Shown: one piece after another, positions 7,629 to 16,949 of the stretch | Position numbering within the stretch: position 1 is the stretch's first letter | How the letters are laid out: each line of letters starts with the position of its first letter | From: an uncultured Prevotellaceae bacterium | GTDB taxonomy: Bacteria > Bacteroidota > Bacteroidia > Bacteroidales > UBA932 | Assembly: GCA_900314395.1 (NCBI GenBank) | Contig: OMVB01000138.1 | Span: 1-63,172, forward strand | Direction of reading: 5' to 3' | Length of the DNA: 63,172 bases | Program-made: the position numbers and the translations under genes | Notes under the pieces: model-generated | Seen by the model: the letters and a program-made list of their open reading frames with translations, nothing else | What the model was told of the DNA's origin: nothing | Databases searched by the model: none

Positions 7629-8870
7629 TTGAAAGTTCTGTGGTTTTCTAATACGCCGTCCGGATATTACAGTACCGATTCCGGAAAGGGCTACAACGGC
7701 GGGGGGTGGATATCCTCCCTGGAGGCTCTGGTGCGTGAAGACGTGGAACTTGGAATCGTATTCCTGACGGCTTCTCCGGAGGATGCTCCGCGCAGGGTCG
7801 CCGGTGTTGATTATTTCCCGGTTTTTGACCCGTCGGACAACCGTAAGGGAAGGATAAAGAAACTGCTCCTGGGGCACGGAGGCGCAGATAAATACCTGGT
7901 GGCCAAATATTTAGATGTTGTCCGAGAGTTTAAACCGGATGTTATTCAGGTTTTTGGCAGTGAACATTCCTTCGGGCTTGTGGCGCGGCATACGGATATT
8001 CCTGTGGTGCTCCATGTGCAGGGGATTGTGAAGCCTTACTATGACGTGTACCTGTCGTTCTGTTCCTGGCTGCGATACATTCTCTCTGCCGGCGGCGGCT
8101 TTGGCGGGGCTTTGCACCGCCTCTATATCCGCAGCCGCTGGCGTCATGCCGTGCGCCGTGAGTCTGTGATTCTGCATGCTGTGCGCAATTACTTGTGCCG
8201 TACGGACTGGGACAGGGCAGAGATTCTAAAGGTGAATCCTGATGCCAGGATTTTTTGGGGCGGGGAAGTGCTGCGGCCGGTTTTCTATGAGTCCGGGCCT
8301 TGGCGGCCTTCCGGCGGCAAGCCTGTTTTTGTGACGACTATTTCCGAGCCTCCGTACAAGGGGATGGATGTGGTTTTGCGCGCCGGTAAACTCCTGATGG
8401 ACAGTGGTTTGGACTTTGACTGGCGAGTTTTTGGCAATGTAAATCCGGCTTTCTTCGAGAAGATTACCGGAATTACCTGCGCCCAGGCTGGAATAAGCCT
8501 TTGCGGCGTTGCGGATGCCGCCCGCCTTGCTACTGAGCTTGTTTCTTGCGCGGCATACGTGCATCCGTCCTACATAGACAACAGCCCCAACAGTGTTTGC
8601 GAGGCTCAGCTGCTAGGTGTGCCGGTAATCGCGGCGGCGGTGGGCGGCGTCCCCTCGCTGGTCGATGACGGCCGTACCGGCCGCCTTTTCCCCGCAGGCG
8701 ACGCCCCCGCCCTCGCCGCCCTCCTGGCTCAACTCCCCACTTCATCCCCTCATGCTGAGCGAAGTCGAAGCATCTCCGCTGCTCGTGCGGATGCCCTCAT
8801 CCGCCATGACCGGTCACGAATAAAAAAGGAACTCCTCGCAGTCTACACGACATTGTGCCGTCCTGAATAG
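7629..8870 (+). CDS. GT4-like glycosyltransferase
   Basis: A 413-residue GT-B glycosyltransferase beginning at a TTG codon, which gives MKVLWFSNTPSG. The C-terminal donor-binding half has HPSYIDNSPNSVCEAQLLG and VPVIAAAVGGVPSLVDDG, the E-x7-E region of family GT4. Sugar donor and acceptor are unknown. It starts 3 bp after the acyltransferase stop and completes the LicD-acyltransferase-glycosyltransferase set. Near the C-terminus a palindromic repeat (8749-8778) is translated in frame as SSPHAERSRSIS, in place of a normal linker. Confidence 0.8.
   Translation: MKVLWFSNTPSGYYSTDSGKGYNGGGWISSLEALVREDVELGIVFLTASPEDAPRRVAGVDYFPVFDPSDNRKGRIKKLLLGHGGADKYLVAKYLDVVREFKPDVIQVFGSEHSFGLVARHTDIPVVLHVQGIVKPYYDVYLSFCSWLRYILSAGGGFGGALHRLYIRSRWRHAVRRESVILHAVRNYLCRTDWDRAEILKVNPDARIFWGGEVLRPVFYESGPWRPSGGKPVFVTTISEPPYKGMDVVLRAGKLLMDSGLDFDWRVFGNVNPAFFEKITGITCAQAGISLCGVADAARLATELVSCAAYVHPSYIDNSPNSVCEAQLLGVPVIAAAVGGVPSLVDDGRTGRLFPAGDAPALAALLAQLPTSSPHAERSRSISAARADALIRHDRSRIKKELLAVYTTLCRPE
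8749..8778 (+). repeat. palindromic repeat translated inside the glycosyltransferase gene
   Basis: CTCATGCTGAGCGAAGTCGA followed by AGCATCTC is an imperfect palindrome (ATGCT...AGCAT) of the same kind as the intergenic copies at 27541 and 39320. It keeps the reading frame open and adds an Arg/Ser-rich segment near the C-terminus. Confidence 0.7.
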
Positions 8871-8902
8871 GTTTTCCGTACAGTGGAATACGGCAGGAGG
8901 AA

Positions 8903-9346
8903 TTAGCGTTTGGAGCGGCGCTCGCGGCGGGATTTGCGGAGAGAGGAAGAGCTCTCTACGAGGAGCTGGTCTGCAAGGATACCACGGGCGGCAAGAATGT
9001 CAAGGATTATGCACACTGCCGGGAAAATTGCCGGAAGCTTGAACACGTAAACCTCGCGGATCGCAAAGAAATCCACCGCAATCCAGATCTGAAGCGCCAG
9101 CGTCACGATGGCCGCAAGCACCGCCGTCCTCATCTGGAAAACCCTGTGGCTTACTACTGTAAGCGCCAGGAAGTTGAGTATCAGAATGACAATCAGAAGG
9201 ATAAGATGTGTGACTTTCTGAGTAAAGCCGATGCTGTCCAGAACCTCACCCTCTGCGCCGTAGCAAACAGCCTCATTGGAAAAAAACATCACGGCGATAA
9301 GAATCGTCGATATCGCCATATACAAAGTCTGAATTCTCTGCCACAT
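8903..9346 (-). CDS. DUF4293 family membrane protein
   Basis: A 147-residue protein with four predicted membrane helices (TLYMAISTILIAVMFF, LILLIVILILNFLAL, AVLAAIVTLALQIWIAV, AIFPAVCIILDILAA) and a basic tail ending RKSRRERRSKR. The layout and MWQRIQTLYM start match the DUF4293 family, which is nearly confined to Bacteroidota and has no known function. The ATG at 9346 is chosen because family members begin this way; the longer frame would add 11 unrelated residues. It is divergent from the nucleoside phosphorylase gene. Confidence 0.7.
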   Translation of the reverse strand: MWQRIQTLYMAISTILIAVMFFSNEAVCYGAEGEVLDSIGFTQKVTHLILLIVILILNFLALTVVSHRVFQMRTAVLAAIVTLALQIWIAVDFFAIREVYVFKLPAIFPAVCIILDILAARGILADQLLVESSSSLRKSRRERRSKR

Positions 9347-9376
9347 ATATTTTCTGGTTTCGTCAATTATCGGTTG

Positions 9377-9413
9377 CAAAAATAGGAATAATCGGAATAA
9401 ATTCCTATATTTG
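9377..9413. promoter_or_regulatory. divergent -7 elements between the DUF4293 gene and the nucleoside phosphorylase gene
   Basis: On the plus strand TATATTTG (9406-9413) faces the phosphorylase. On the minus strand TATTTTTG (9384-9377) faces the DUF4293 gene. Neither has a good -33 TTTG at the right distance. Confidence 0.4.
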
Positions 9414-9457
9414 TTCTTTGTTGAACCGCGAGATAACTTGCTAAATACCTTTTTGTC

Positions 9458-10327
9458 ATGAGAATAGCTGAATCAGAACTCATCATCAATGCGGACGGCT
9501 CCGCATTCCACATCCATCTGCGCCCTGAAGAACTTGCAGACAACGTAATCCTTGTGGGAGATCCCGGCAGGGTAGACATGGTATCGGAATTCCTGTCCGA
9601 TATCGAATTCCGTCATGCATCCCGTGAATTCGTTTCCGTCACCGGAAAATTCAACGGAAAACGCATAACGGTGCTTTCAACCGGTATCGGAACAGACAAC
9701 ATCGATATCGTAATGAATGAACTTGACGCCCTTGCAAACATCGACTTCATAACCCGTGAAGTCAAGAAAGAGCACAGGACACTTACCGTCCTTCGCATCG
9801 GAACATGCGGCGCAATCCAGCCGGACATCCCTATCGGCTCGTACATATTCTCCCATATCTCCGTGGGCTGCGACGGCCTTCTCAACTGGTACGCAGACCG
9901 TGAGAAAATCTCCCTCATGGACATGGAAGAAGCCTTCAAGAAGCATGTAGGCTGGAACAAATACCTGGCATCGCCTTACTTCGTACGCGCAAGCCAGAAA
10001 CTCATAGACAAGTTCAAAGACGTAACCGTCAAAGGTGTAACCATTTCTGCAGGCGGCTTCTACGGCCCTCAGGGACGTGTTCTCCGTCTCCCTTTGGCAA
10101 TGCCGGACATGGTTTCCAAGTTCGAGTCCTTCAGGTATGGGGATTACCGCATCACCAACTTTGAGATGGAAGGCTCTGCCCTTGCGGGAATCTGCGCACA
10201 CCTTGGCCATGACGCCGGAACCGTTTGCTGCGCTATCGCCAACAGGTATATCGGCAGCAGCAACCCGGACTACAAAGCCCTGGTACGCGGCCTTGTAAAA
10301 CTCTGTCTCGAAAAACTTACAGAATAA
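9458..10327 (+). CDS. nucleoside phosphorylase (uridine phosphorylase-like)
   Basis: A 289-residue protein of the PNP/UDP phosphorylase family. The phosphate-binding segment VILVGDPGRVDMVSEFL, the STGIGTDNIDIVMNEL region, LRIGTCGAI and the base/ribose site NFEMEGSALAGICA are clear. It cleaves a nucleoside with phosphate to base and ribose-1-phosphate for salvage; uridine is the likeliest substrate but purines are not excluded. The Clp ATPase gene begins 27 bp downstream, so the two may share a transcript. Confidence 0.8.
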   Translation: MRIAESELIINADGSAFHIHLRPEELADNVILVGDPGRVDMVSEFLSDIEFRHASREFVSVTGKFNGKRITVLSTGIGTDNIDIVMNELDALANIDFITREVKKEHRTLTVLRIGTCGAIQPDIPIGSYIFSHISVGCDGLLNWYADREKISLMDMEEAFKKHVGWNKYLASPYFVRASQKLIDKFKDVTVKGVTISAGGFYGPQGRVLRLPLAMPDMVSKFESFRYGDYRITNFEMEGSALAGICAHLGHDAGTVCCAIANRYIGSSNPDYKALVRGLVKLCLEKLTE

Positions 10328-10354
10328 GTTTTCGATAATTCTGCCAAAAATGGT

Positions 10355-12685
10355 ATGGAATTAAAGATTTCCGAAGAACTCAACGGCATAATCGCCTATG
10401 CCAGGGAAGAGGCAATGCGCACCGGCAGCTACGGCATCGGACCGGACCACCTTCTTCTTGGCATCATCCGTCACGGAGACAATAACGCCGCAGTGGCACT
10501 CAAAGGCGTCGACGTGGATATGCAGCAACTCAAGTCATTCATAGACAGCCGCATATTCACCAACGAGCACATACCCTATTCGGAGCTGGAGAATATCACC
10601 TTCTCCCGCGCCGCCCAGAATGTGCTCAGCCTCACCGTACTTGAAGCCGGGAGGCTTCGCAGCCCCGAGGCCGGTGCCATTCACCTGTTGCTTGCCCTTT
10701 GCCGGACCTCAGGCAGCTATGGCCAGTCCTTCCTCCGCAGCGTAGGCGTGGATTACGCACGCATCGTCGCCTGGATGGGAGAAAACGGATTCCTGCCCAA
10801 GATGGAGCGTCCCAAGAATCAGGAAAGGCCTCAGGAACCCCCTCAGGGACAGCCGGAAGAAGAAGCCGAGCCGCAACAGGGAGAGGACGCCATGGAAGGC
10901 TTCAGTTTTGACCTTACCAAGGCCGCCCGGGAGGGTAAACTGGACCCTGTAATAGGCCGTGAGCAGGAAATCGCCAGGGTAATAGAAATCCTTGGCCGCC
11001 GCAAGAAGAACAATCCCATGCTGATAGGTGAGCCGGGAGTCGGAAAGAGCGCAATCGTAGAAGGAATAGCCCTAAAGATCGCCTCCGGAGAAATCTCTCC
11101 CTCGCTGGCCAAGAAGAGGATAGTATCCCTTGACATAGGCGCTGTAGTAGCCGGAACAAAATTCCGCGGAGATTTTGAAAAACGCATAAAGAACATCATA
11201 GAAACAGCCAAGTCAGACCCGGACCTGATTCTTTTCATCGATGAATTCCATACCATCGTCGGCGCCGGCGGGGCTCAGGGCAGCCTGGACGCCGCCAACA
11301 TGCTTAAGCCCGCCCTTGCCAGAGGAGAAATCCAGTGCATCGGCGCAACAACCGTGGACGAATTTACAAAAATCGTAGAAAAGGACGGAGCCCTTGACCG
11401 CCGTTTCCAGAAGATAACCGTCTCTTCCACCGATGTAGCCCAGACAATCGCCATCCTTGGCAAAATAAAAGCGAACTACGAACAGTTCCATGGGGTTACA
11501 TATACCGATGCTGCCATTGACGCCTGCGCGCGCCTGACCGACAGGTATGTCGCCGGCCGGGCCCTGCCGGACAAGGCGATAGACGCTCTGGACGAGGCCG
11601 GCTCGCTGGTGCGCCTGACCGCATCAGACGGCCGTCGCAGCAAGGTTGTAACGGAGGAAGACATCGCCACCATCGTTTCCAAGATGACCGGAATCCCGGT
11701 TAACAAGGTGGCGGAGAGCGAGGCCGGCCGCCTGATGAAGATGGAAGAGCGCCTGCGCTCCCGCATTATCGGCCAGGACGAGGCCATCGCAAGCGTAGCA
11801 GGGGCGATAAGGCGCAACAGGGCCGGCCTCAAGGACCCAAACAGGCCCATCGGCTCCTTCCTGTTCTTCGGGCCAACCGGAGTGGGCAAGACAAGGCTGG
11901 CAAAGTGCCTGGCTGAACTGCTTTTTGATTCAGAAGAAAATATCGTGCGCATAGACATGAGCGAGTACATGGAGAAATTCTCCGTTTCCCGCCTGATAGG
12001 TGCGCCTCCCGGATACGTAGGCCACGAGGAAGGCGGGCAGCTCAGTGAGCGGGTGCGCCGCAACCCTTACTGCGTAGTGCTTCTGGATGAGATGGAAAAG
12101 GCGCACCCGGACATCTTCAACCTGCTTTTGCAGGTGATTGACGACGGCCGCCTGACAGACAGCGAGGGCCGCACGGTAAGCTTCAGGAATACAATCCTGA
12201 TCATGACCTCCAACGTTGGTAACAGGGACCTGGAAGCCTACGGAAACGGCATCGGCTTCGCTACCGCCGGCCGCGATGTGGAAAAGAACAGGGAAGCCGT
12301 GCTTGAAAAGGCTATCGCCAAGGCCTTCCCTCCGGAGTTCATCGGCCGCCTGGACGAAAAGATTTACTTCCGGAACCTTACCAAGGAAGACATAGAGCAG
12401 ATTATCGACATCGAGCTTAAAGACCTGAAAGCCAGGGTGAAAGAGGCCGGATACGAGCTTCGCGTCACCCCCGCCGCCAAGAGACTTGTGGCCGATGCCG
12501 GCTTTGACCCCGCCTACGGGGCCAGGCCGCTCAAGAGAGCCGTATCAAAGTACATAGAAGACCCTGTATCCGAGTTCATTATAACCGACCGGATGCTTAA
12601 GGAAGGCGCCCGCAAGGGCGGCGTGCCCGTAATACGTGTGGGAATATCCTCCGACAAGGAAAACACCACCGTAGGCTGGGCCTGA
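10355..12685 (+). CDS. clpC: ClpA/ClpC-type AAA+ unfoldase of the Clp protease
   Basis: A 776-residue Hsp100 protein. Order: Clp N-domain (1-145), an acidic/Gln linker rich in PQEPPQ and EEEAEPQQGE, first AAA+ module (Walker A GEPGVGKS, Walker B LILFIDEFH), second AAA+ module (Walker A GPTGVGKT, Walker B VVLLDEMEKA), C-terminal small domain. A GIGFA tripeptide loop after TSNVGNRDLEAYG fits the ClpP-docking IGF/L loop. The KMTGIPV to RLMKMEERL stretch has no room for a ClpC UVR domain, so it lies between ClpA and ClpC in layout. It unfolds substrates for ClpP, which is not in this window. Confidence 0.85.
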   Translation: MELKISEELNGIIAYAREEAMRTGSYGIGPDHLLLGIIRHGDNNAAVALKGVDVDMQQLKSFIDSRIFTNEHIPYSELENITFSRAAQNVLSLTVLEAGRLRSPEAGAIHLLLALCRTSGSYGQSFLRSVGVDYARIVAWMGENGFLPKMERPKNQERPQEPPQGQPEEEAEPQQGEDAMEGFSFDLTKAAREGKLDPVIGREQEIARVIEILGRRKKNNPMLIGEPGVGKSAIVEGIALKIASGEISPSLAKKRIVSLDIGAVVAGTKFRGDFEKRIKNIIETAKSDPDLILFIDEFHTIVGAGGAQGSLDAANMLKPALARGEIQCIGATTVDEFTKIVEKDGALDRRFQKITVSSTDVAQTIAILGKIKANYEQFHGVTYTDAAIDACARLTDRYVAGRALPDKAIDALDEAGSLVRLTASDGRRSKVVTEEDIATIVSKMTGIPVNKVAESEAGRLMKMEERLRSRIIGQDEAIASVAGAIRRNRAGLKDPNRPIGSFLFFGPTGVGKTRLAKCLAELLFDSEENIVRIDMSEYMEKFSVSRLIGAPPGYVGHEEGGQLSERVRRNPYCVVLLDEMEKAHPDIFNLLLQVIDDGRLTDSEGRTVSFRNTILIMTSNVGNRDLEAYGNGIGFATAGRDVEKNREAVLEKAIAKAFPPEFIGRLDEKIYFRNLTKEDIEQIIDIELKDLKARVKEAGYELRVTPAAKRLVADAGFDPAYGARPLKRAVSKYIEDPVSEFIITDRMLKEGARKGGVPVIRVGISSDKENTTVGWA

Positions 12686-12698
12686 TTCTTTCCCGTGA

Positions 12699-12830
12699 CT
12701 ACTGGATATCCTTGCTTATACCTGTGATTTCAAGTCCCAGGTCGTTGATCATGTCCATAAGTGCGTCCATTGATGCATTGTTGCCGATGATGCTTCCGAG
12801 TGCCAGGTTGATGTTAAGATCTGTGTTCAT
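12699..12830 (-). CDS. small hypothetical protein (43 residues)
   Basis: A short open frame starts at ATG 12830 and ends at TAG 12701-12699: MNTDLNINLALGSIIGNNAS, then a likely amphipathic helix (MDALMDMINDLGLEITG). Codon choice (CTT, ATC, AAC, GAC) looks like that of neighbouring genes, and a perfect -7 element (TATCTTTG, minus strand) lies 37-44 bp upstream. It sits between the convergent clp gene and the divergent gyrA. I do not recognise the family. It has no cysteine, no signal peptide and no obvious double-glycine leader. It could be a regulatory micro-protein or a chance frame. Confidence 0.5.
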   Translation of the reverse strand: MNTDLNINLALGSIIGNNASMDALMDMINDLGLEITGISKDIQ

Positions 12831-12866
12831 ATAGCTTTGTTTTAACTGTTTAACTAATTTTTGATG

Positions 12867-12874
12867 CAAAGATA
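12867..12874 (-). promoter_or_regulatory. -7 element upstream of the small protein gene
   Basis: CAAAGATA on the plus strand reads TATCTTTG on the minus strand, an exact TAnnTTTG match. A TTTG exists at 12892-12889 but only 14 bp away, shorter than usual. Confidence 0.45.
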
Positions 12875-12964
12875 GGGGGTGCTTGTGCCAAAGTACTGCA
12901 CAAGCTCAAAAAATTTCAAAAAAAAATCGAAAAAATTTTAAATGGCTTGAAAGAGGGCAAAGTC

Positions 12965-12995
12965 TTGCTACTTTCCGATATAATTCTTAACTTTG
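12965..12995 (+). promoter_or_regulatory. gyrA promoter
   Basis: TTG at 12965-12967, 20 bp, then TAACTTTG at 12988-12995. Transcription would start about 45 bp before the gyrA ATG. Confidence 0.65.
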
Positions 12996-13044
12996 CATGT
13001 TTTAGAAATATATAAATATTTAGCAAAGTATTTAAAAGCATAAT

Positions 13045-15579
13045 ATGGATATTGAAGAGAAAAAAACCGGTATCATCGAACAGGTCAACATAGACCAGGA
13101 AATGCGTAGCGCTTACATCGACTATTCGATGTCAGTTATCGTTTCCAGAGCGCTTCCTGATGCAAGGGACGGTCTGAAACCGGTTCAGAGGCGTGTGCTC
13201 TTCGGAATGGATGGACTTGGCCTCAGGTATTCCGGCCAGACAAAGAAATCCGCCAGGATTGTCGGAGAAGTTCTTGGTAAGTTCCACCCCCACGGAGACT
13301 CCAGCGTATACGATGCAATGGCAAGGCTTGCGCAGCCCTGGAACCAGCGTTATCCGCTTGTCTTCGGACAGGGTAACTTCGGTTCGATGGACGGCGACCC
13401 TGTGGCCGCCATGCGTTATACGGAGGCCAAGCTGGAAAAACTTACGGAAGAAGTTCTTGCGGATATCGACAAGGACACCGTAGACTTCCAGCTGAACTTT
13501 GACGACACCATCGAAGAACCTACCGTTCTCCCCACCAAGGTTCCGCTCCTTCTTTTGAACGGTTCCTCCGGTATCGCCGTAGGTATGGCAACCAACATGG
13601 CTCCCCACAACCTCAGTGAGATTTGCGACGCCATCTGCGCATACATCGACAATCCGGATATTGATACGGAAGGCCTCATGCAGTACCTCAAAGGCCCGGA
13701 TTTCCCAACCGGCGGCATCATCCAGGGTACCCAGGGCATCCGTGAGGCATACGAAACCGGCCGCGGCCGCGTGGTAGTAAGGGCCAAGACAGAGATAGAG
13801 GTCGCAGACAACGGCCGCGAAACCATCGTCGTAACAGAAATTCCCTACATGGTCAACAAAAAGGACATGATAGAGAAGATCGGCCAGATGGTAGAGGACA
13901 AGCGACTGGAAGGCATAACCTATATCAACGACGAATCCTCCCGTGAAGGAATCCGCGTGGTAATCAGGGTAAAACAGGGCTCCAACTCAAACGTAGTGCT
14001 CAACACCCTGTTCAAGTACACAGCCCTTCAGTCCAGCTTCGCAATCAACAATGTGGCACTTGTCAAGGGCCGTCCTGTGACAATGAGCCTCAAGGATATG
14101 CTCAAGACCTTCGTGGACTTCCGCCACGACGTAATCCTGCGCCGCACACGATTCGACCTGGAAAAGGCCCAGAAACGTGCCCATATCCTGGAAGGCCTCC
14201 TCAAGGCAATCGACGTAATTGATGAAATCATCCGCATAATCAGGGCTTCAGCATCGGTAGACGATGCAAAGGCAGAGCTCATAAACACCTTCGGCTTCTC
14301 TGACGCACAGGCAACCGCAATCGTGGAGATGCGCCTTCGCCAGCTCACCGGCCTGGAGCGTGAAAAACTTCAGGCTGAGTACGATGAGCTTGAAAAGTTC
14401 ATCGCCTACTGCAACGAGGTCCTCTCAAACGAGACTCTCCAGATGAGCATCATCAAGGACGAAACCCGCGAGCTCAAGGAGAAATACGGGGACAAGCGCC
14501 GCACGGAGATTACCCTCAGCGCAGACGAATTCAATCCCGAGGACTTTTACGCCGATGAAGATGTGGTTATCACCATTTCCCACTTCGGCTACATCAAACG
14601 TACTCCTCTTACAGAGTTCCGCACCCAGAACCGCGGCGGCGTAGGCATAAAGGGCAGCGCCACCAAGGACGAGGACTTCATCGAGCACGTTTACGTTGCC
14701 AACATGCACAGCACCCTCCTTCTCTTCACGGAACAGGGCCTCTTCTACGGACTTAAGGTTTACGAGATCCCTGAGGGCTCCCGCACTTCCAAGGGAAGGG
14801 CTATCCAGAATATCCTCAATCTTTCCGCAGACAACAAGGTCCAGGCATACCTGAACATTCCCACGATGAAGGACGAGGACTTCCTTGCAAGCCATTACAT
14901 CGTGCTCGCTACCAAGAAGGGTATCGTCAAGAAGACCCTCCTGGAGAAGTACCGCAACTACCGCCGCAACGGCGACGGCGTACGCGGCATCATCATCCGT
15001 GAGGGCGATGAACTCATCGGCGCAGAGCTCACCGACGGCCGCGACCAGCTGCTTATCGCAGCCCGCAACGGCCGCTGCGTAAGGTTCAACGAGGAAGACG
15101 CAAGACCTCTCGGCAGGACATCGTCCGGCGTGCGTGGCATTAATCTTGATAGTGATGACGAGGTAGTTGGAATGATAAAGTATTCTCCTTCGGCAGAGGA
15201 TGTTGCAGACCGCACGGTGCTGGTTGTCAGCGAGCATGGATACGGCAAGCGCACGGACGTAGAGGAATACAGGATTACCGCCCGCGGAGGAAAAGGCGTC
15301 AAGACCATGCAGGTTACGGAAAAGACCGGTAAAGTCGTAGCCATCAAGAACGTTCTCCCGGACAATGACCTTATGATCATCAACCACAGCGGACTTACCA
15401 TCAGGATGGCCGTTGCCGATATCAGGGAAGCAGGGCGTGCAACCCAGGGTGTCAAGCTCATCAATATCAAAGAGGGAGACACAATCGCCGCAGTATCGGT
15501 AGTAGCCGGAACTCCTGAGGAAAAGGCCGCAGAAGAAATGGAGGGCACAAATACGGAAATAACAAACGAAAACCAATAA
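13045..15579 (+). CDS. gyrA: DNA gyrase subunit A
   Basis: An 844-residue full-length GyrA. The breakage-reunion domain carries the active tyrosine in [10 protein letters not shown] (Tyr125). The quinolone region [12 protein letters not shown] keeps Ser86 and Asp90, the positions equal to E. coli Ser83 and Asp87, so the common resistance changes are absent. The C-terminal DNA-wrapping beta-pinwheel starts near residue 505. Its GyrA-box position reads QNRGGVG rather than the classic QRRGGKG, although a second TARGGKG appears later. The acidic C-terminal tail ([15 protein letters not shown]) is common in the family. The TPR gene follows after 4 bp. Confidence 0.95.
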   Translation: MDIEEKKTGIIEQVNIDQEMRSAYIDYSMSVIVSRALPDARDGLKPVQRRVLFGMDGLGLRYSGQTKKSARIVGEVLGKFHPHGDSSVYDAMARLAQPWNQRYPLVFGQGNFGSMDGDPVAAMRYTEAKLEKLTEEVLADIDKDTVDFQLNFDDTIEEPTVLPTKVPLLLLNGSSGIAVGMATNMAPHNLSEICDAICAYIDNPDIDTEGLMQYLKGPDFPTGGIIQGTQGIREAYETGRGRVVVRAKTEIEVADNGRETIVVTEIPYMVNKKDMIEKIGQMVEDKRLEGITYINDESSREGIRVVIRVKQGSNSNVVLNTLFKYTALQSSFAINNVALVKGRPVTMSLKDMLKTFVDFRHDVILRRTRFDLEKAQKRAHILEGLLKAIDVIDEIIRIIRASASVDDAKAELINTFGFSDAQATAIVEMRLRQLTGLEREKLQAEYDELEKFIAYCNEVLSNETLQMSIIKDETRELKEKYGDKRRTEITLSADEFNPEDFYADEDVVITISHFGYIKRTPLTEFRTQNRGGVGIKGSATKDEDFIEHVYVANMHSTLLLFTEQGLFYGLKVYEIPEGSRTSKGRAIQNILNLSADNKVQAYLNIPTMKDEDFLASHYIVLATKKGIVKKTLLEKYRNYRRNGDGVRGIIIREGDELIGAELTDGRDQLLIAARNGRCVRFNEEDARPLGRTSSGVRGINLDSDDEVVGMIKYSPSAEDVADRTVLVVSEHGYGKRTDVEEYRITARGGKGVKTMQVTEKTGKVVAIKNVLPDNDLMIINHSGLTIRMAVADIREAGRATQGVKLINIKEGDTIAAVSVVAGTPEEKAAEEMEGTNTEITNENQ

Positions 15580-15583
15580 TACT

Positions 15584-16885
15584 ATGAAAAAGATCTTTTT
15601 AGTACTGGCTCTTATCGCCACCGTACAGATTGCAAACGCACAGAAGCCTGAAGCCCTCAAGAAGGCTGTAGAGGCTGCTGAGGCCGCTGCACAGAACCCT
15701 AAGAAGGCTGCTAAGGCTGCTACATGGCTAAAGCTGGGAGAGGCTTACATCAAAGCTTATGACGCTCCCGTTGGTAATATCTGGGTTGGTGCTTCACAGC
15801 AGGAGCTTGCTATCGCTCTCTCCGGCCAGAAGCCCGTTTCACAGGAGCAGGTAAGACTTGGCGGTCTTGATTACACCAAGCTCGTTTACTCTGACAAGAA
15901 CGTATATCTTGGAGACAACGGATCAGTTGCTTTCTATGAGGTGACCAATCCTATCGTAGATAATGCTCTGGGTAAGGCTGTAGAGGCTTACAAGAAGGCA
16001 TACGAACTTGAGCCCAAGAAGGCCCAGGAGATTTCCGGATTCCTCCAGAACATCACCGCAAAATACTGCAACGACGCTGCCGCTTTGTATCAAATGGGTG
16101 ACTACAAGGGCGCATGCGATCTCTTTGAGCTTGCTGCAGACGCAGCTGCCAACGAGCCGCTCGCTGCAAAGGACACCAACTCCATCTACAATGCAGCACT
16201 TTGCGCTGTGACAATCCCCGATTACGAAAGGGCAAAGAAACTCTATGAGAGATGCTACAACATGGGTTATTACTCAGAAAACGGCGATGTATTCTCAAGA
16301 CTTTCCGATATCAGCATGCATCTTGGCGACACCCTCAAGGCTAAGAACTATCTTGAGGAAGGCTTCACCAAGTTCCCTCAGAGCCAGGGTATCCTCATCG
16401 GCCTTATCAACTACTACATCGGCAGCAACGAGGGCACAGACAAGCTCTTTGAGCTCATCGACAAAGCAAAGGCAAATGAGCCGGACAACGCTTCTCTCTA
16501 TTACGTAGAGGGTAACATCCACAGCAAGCTCGGCGACATTGAGAAGGCTTGCGCCGCTTATGACAAGTGCGCAGAGATCAACCCCGCTTACGAGTATGGT
16601 TACATCGGCAAGGGCGTTATGTTCTATGACCTCGCAGTTTCAATCCAGAGCAAGGCCCAGGACGAGCTCGATGACAACAAGTACATGGCTCTTGTAAAAC
16701 AGTTCGAGGAAGCACTTAAGAACTGCATCGAGCCTTTCAACAAAGCCTTCGAAATCACCAAGGACGAGTCCATCAAGCCCACCCTTGCAGAGTACCTTAA
16801 GAACGCTTACTTCCGCTTCCGCGAGGAATCTCCTGAGTATCAGGCAGGTTACGACAAGTTCAACAAAATCTCCCGCGGCGAGTAA
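15584..16885 (+). CDS. secreted tetratricopeptide-repeat protein
   Basis: A 433-residue protein with a signal peptide (MKKIFLVLALIATVQIANA, cleavage before QKPEA). Several TPR-like helix pairs follow, for example AVEAYKKAYELEPKKA, YERAKKLYERCYNMGYY, IEKACAAYDKCAEINPAYEYGYIG. It probably acts as a periplasmic protein-interaction scaffold; no enzyme domain is visible. It follows gyrA by 4 bp, and the bidirectional terminator at 16912 closes the unit. Alanine-rich codon runs (AAEAAAQNPKKAAKAA) mark the N-terminal helix. Confidence 0.7.
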   Translation: MKKIFLVLALIATVQIANAQKPEALKKAVEAAEAAAQNPKKAAKAATWLKLGEAYIKAYDAPVGNIWVGASQQELAIALSGQKPVSQEQVRLGGLDYTKLVYSDKNVYLGDNGSVAFYEVTNPIVDNALGKAVEAYKKAYELEPKKAQEISGFLQNITAKYCNDAAALYQMGDYKGACDLFELAADAAANEPLAAKDTNSIYNAALCAVTIPDYERAKKLYERCYNMGYYSENGDVFSRLSDISMHLGDTLKAKNYLEEGFTKFPQSQGILIGLINYYIGSNEGTDKLFELIDKAKANEPDNASLYYVEGNIHSKLGDIEKACAAYDKCAEINPAYEYGYIGKGVMFYDLAVSIQSKAQDELDDNKYMALVKQFEEALKNCIEPFNKAFEITKDESIKPTLAEYLKNAYFRFREESPEYQAGYDKFNKISRGE

Positions 16886-16911
16886 TCGCAGAATCTAAAG
16901 ATTTAGGATAT

Positions 16912-16949
16912 AAAGGATGATGTGCCAATCATTGGACATCGTCCTTTTT
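16912..16949. terminator. bidirectional terminator between the TPR gene and phoH
   Basis: AAAGGATGATGTGCCAAT (16912-16929) pairs with ATTGGACATCGTCCTTT (16931-16947), with two bulges. A-tracts and T-tracts lie at the ends. The last codons and stop of phoH lie inside the hairpin. Confidence 0.7.

Noticed and set aside
12896-12960. A-rich stretch before gyrA as a replication origin or DnaA-box cluster
   Set aside because: No TTATNCACA boxes are seen; it is a simple A/T-rich promoter-upstream region.
14425-15660. A 411-codon open frame on the minus strand
   Set aside because: Antisense to gyrA and the start of the TPR gene; a shadow caused by codon bias.
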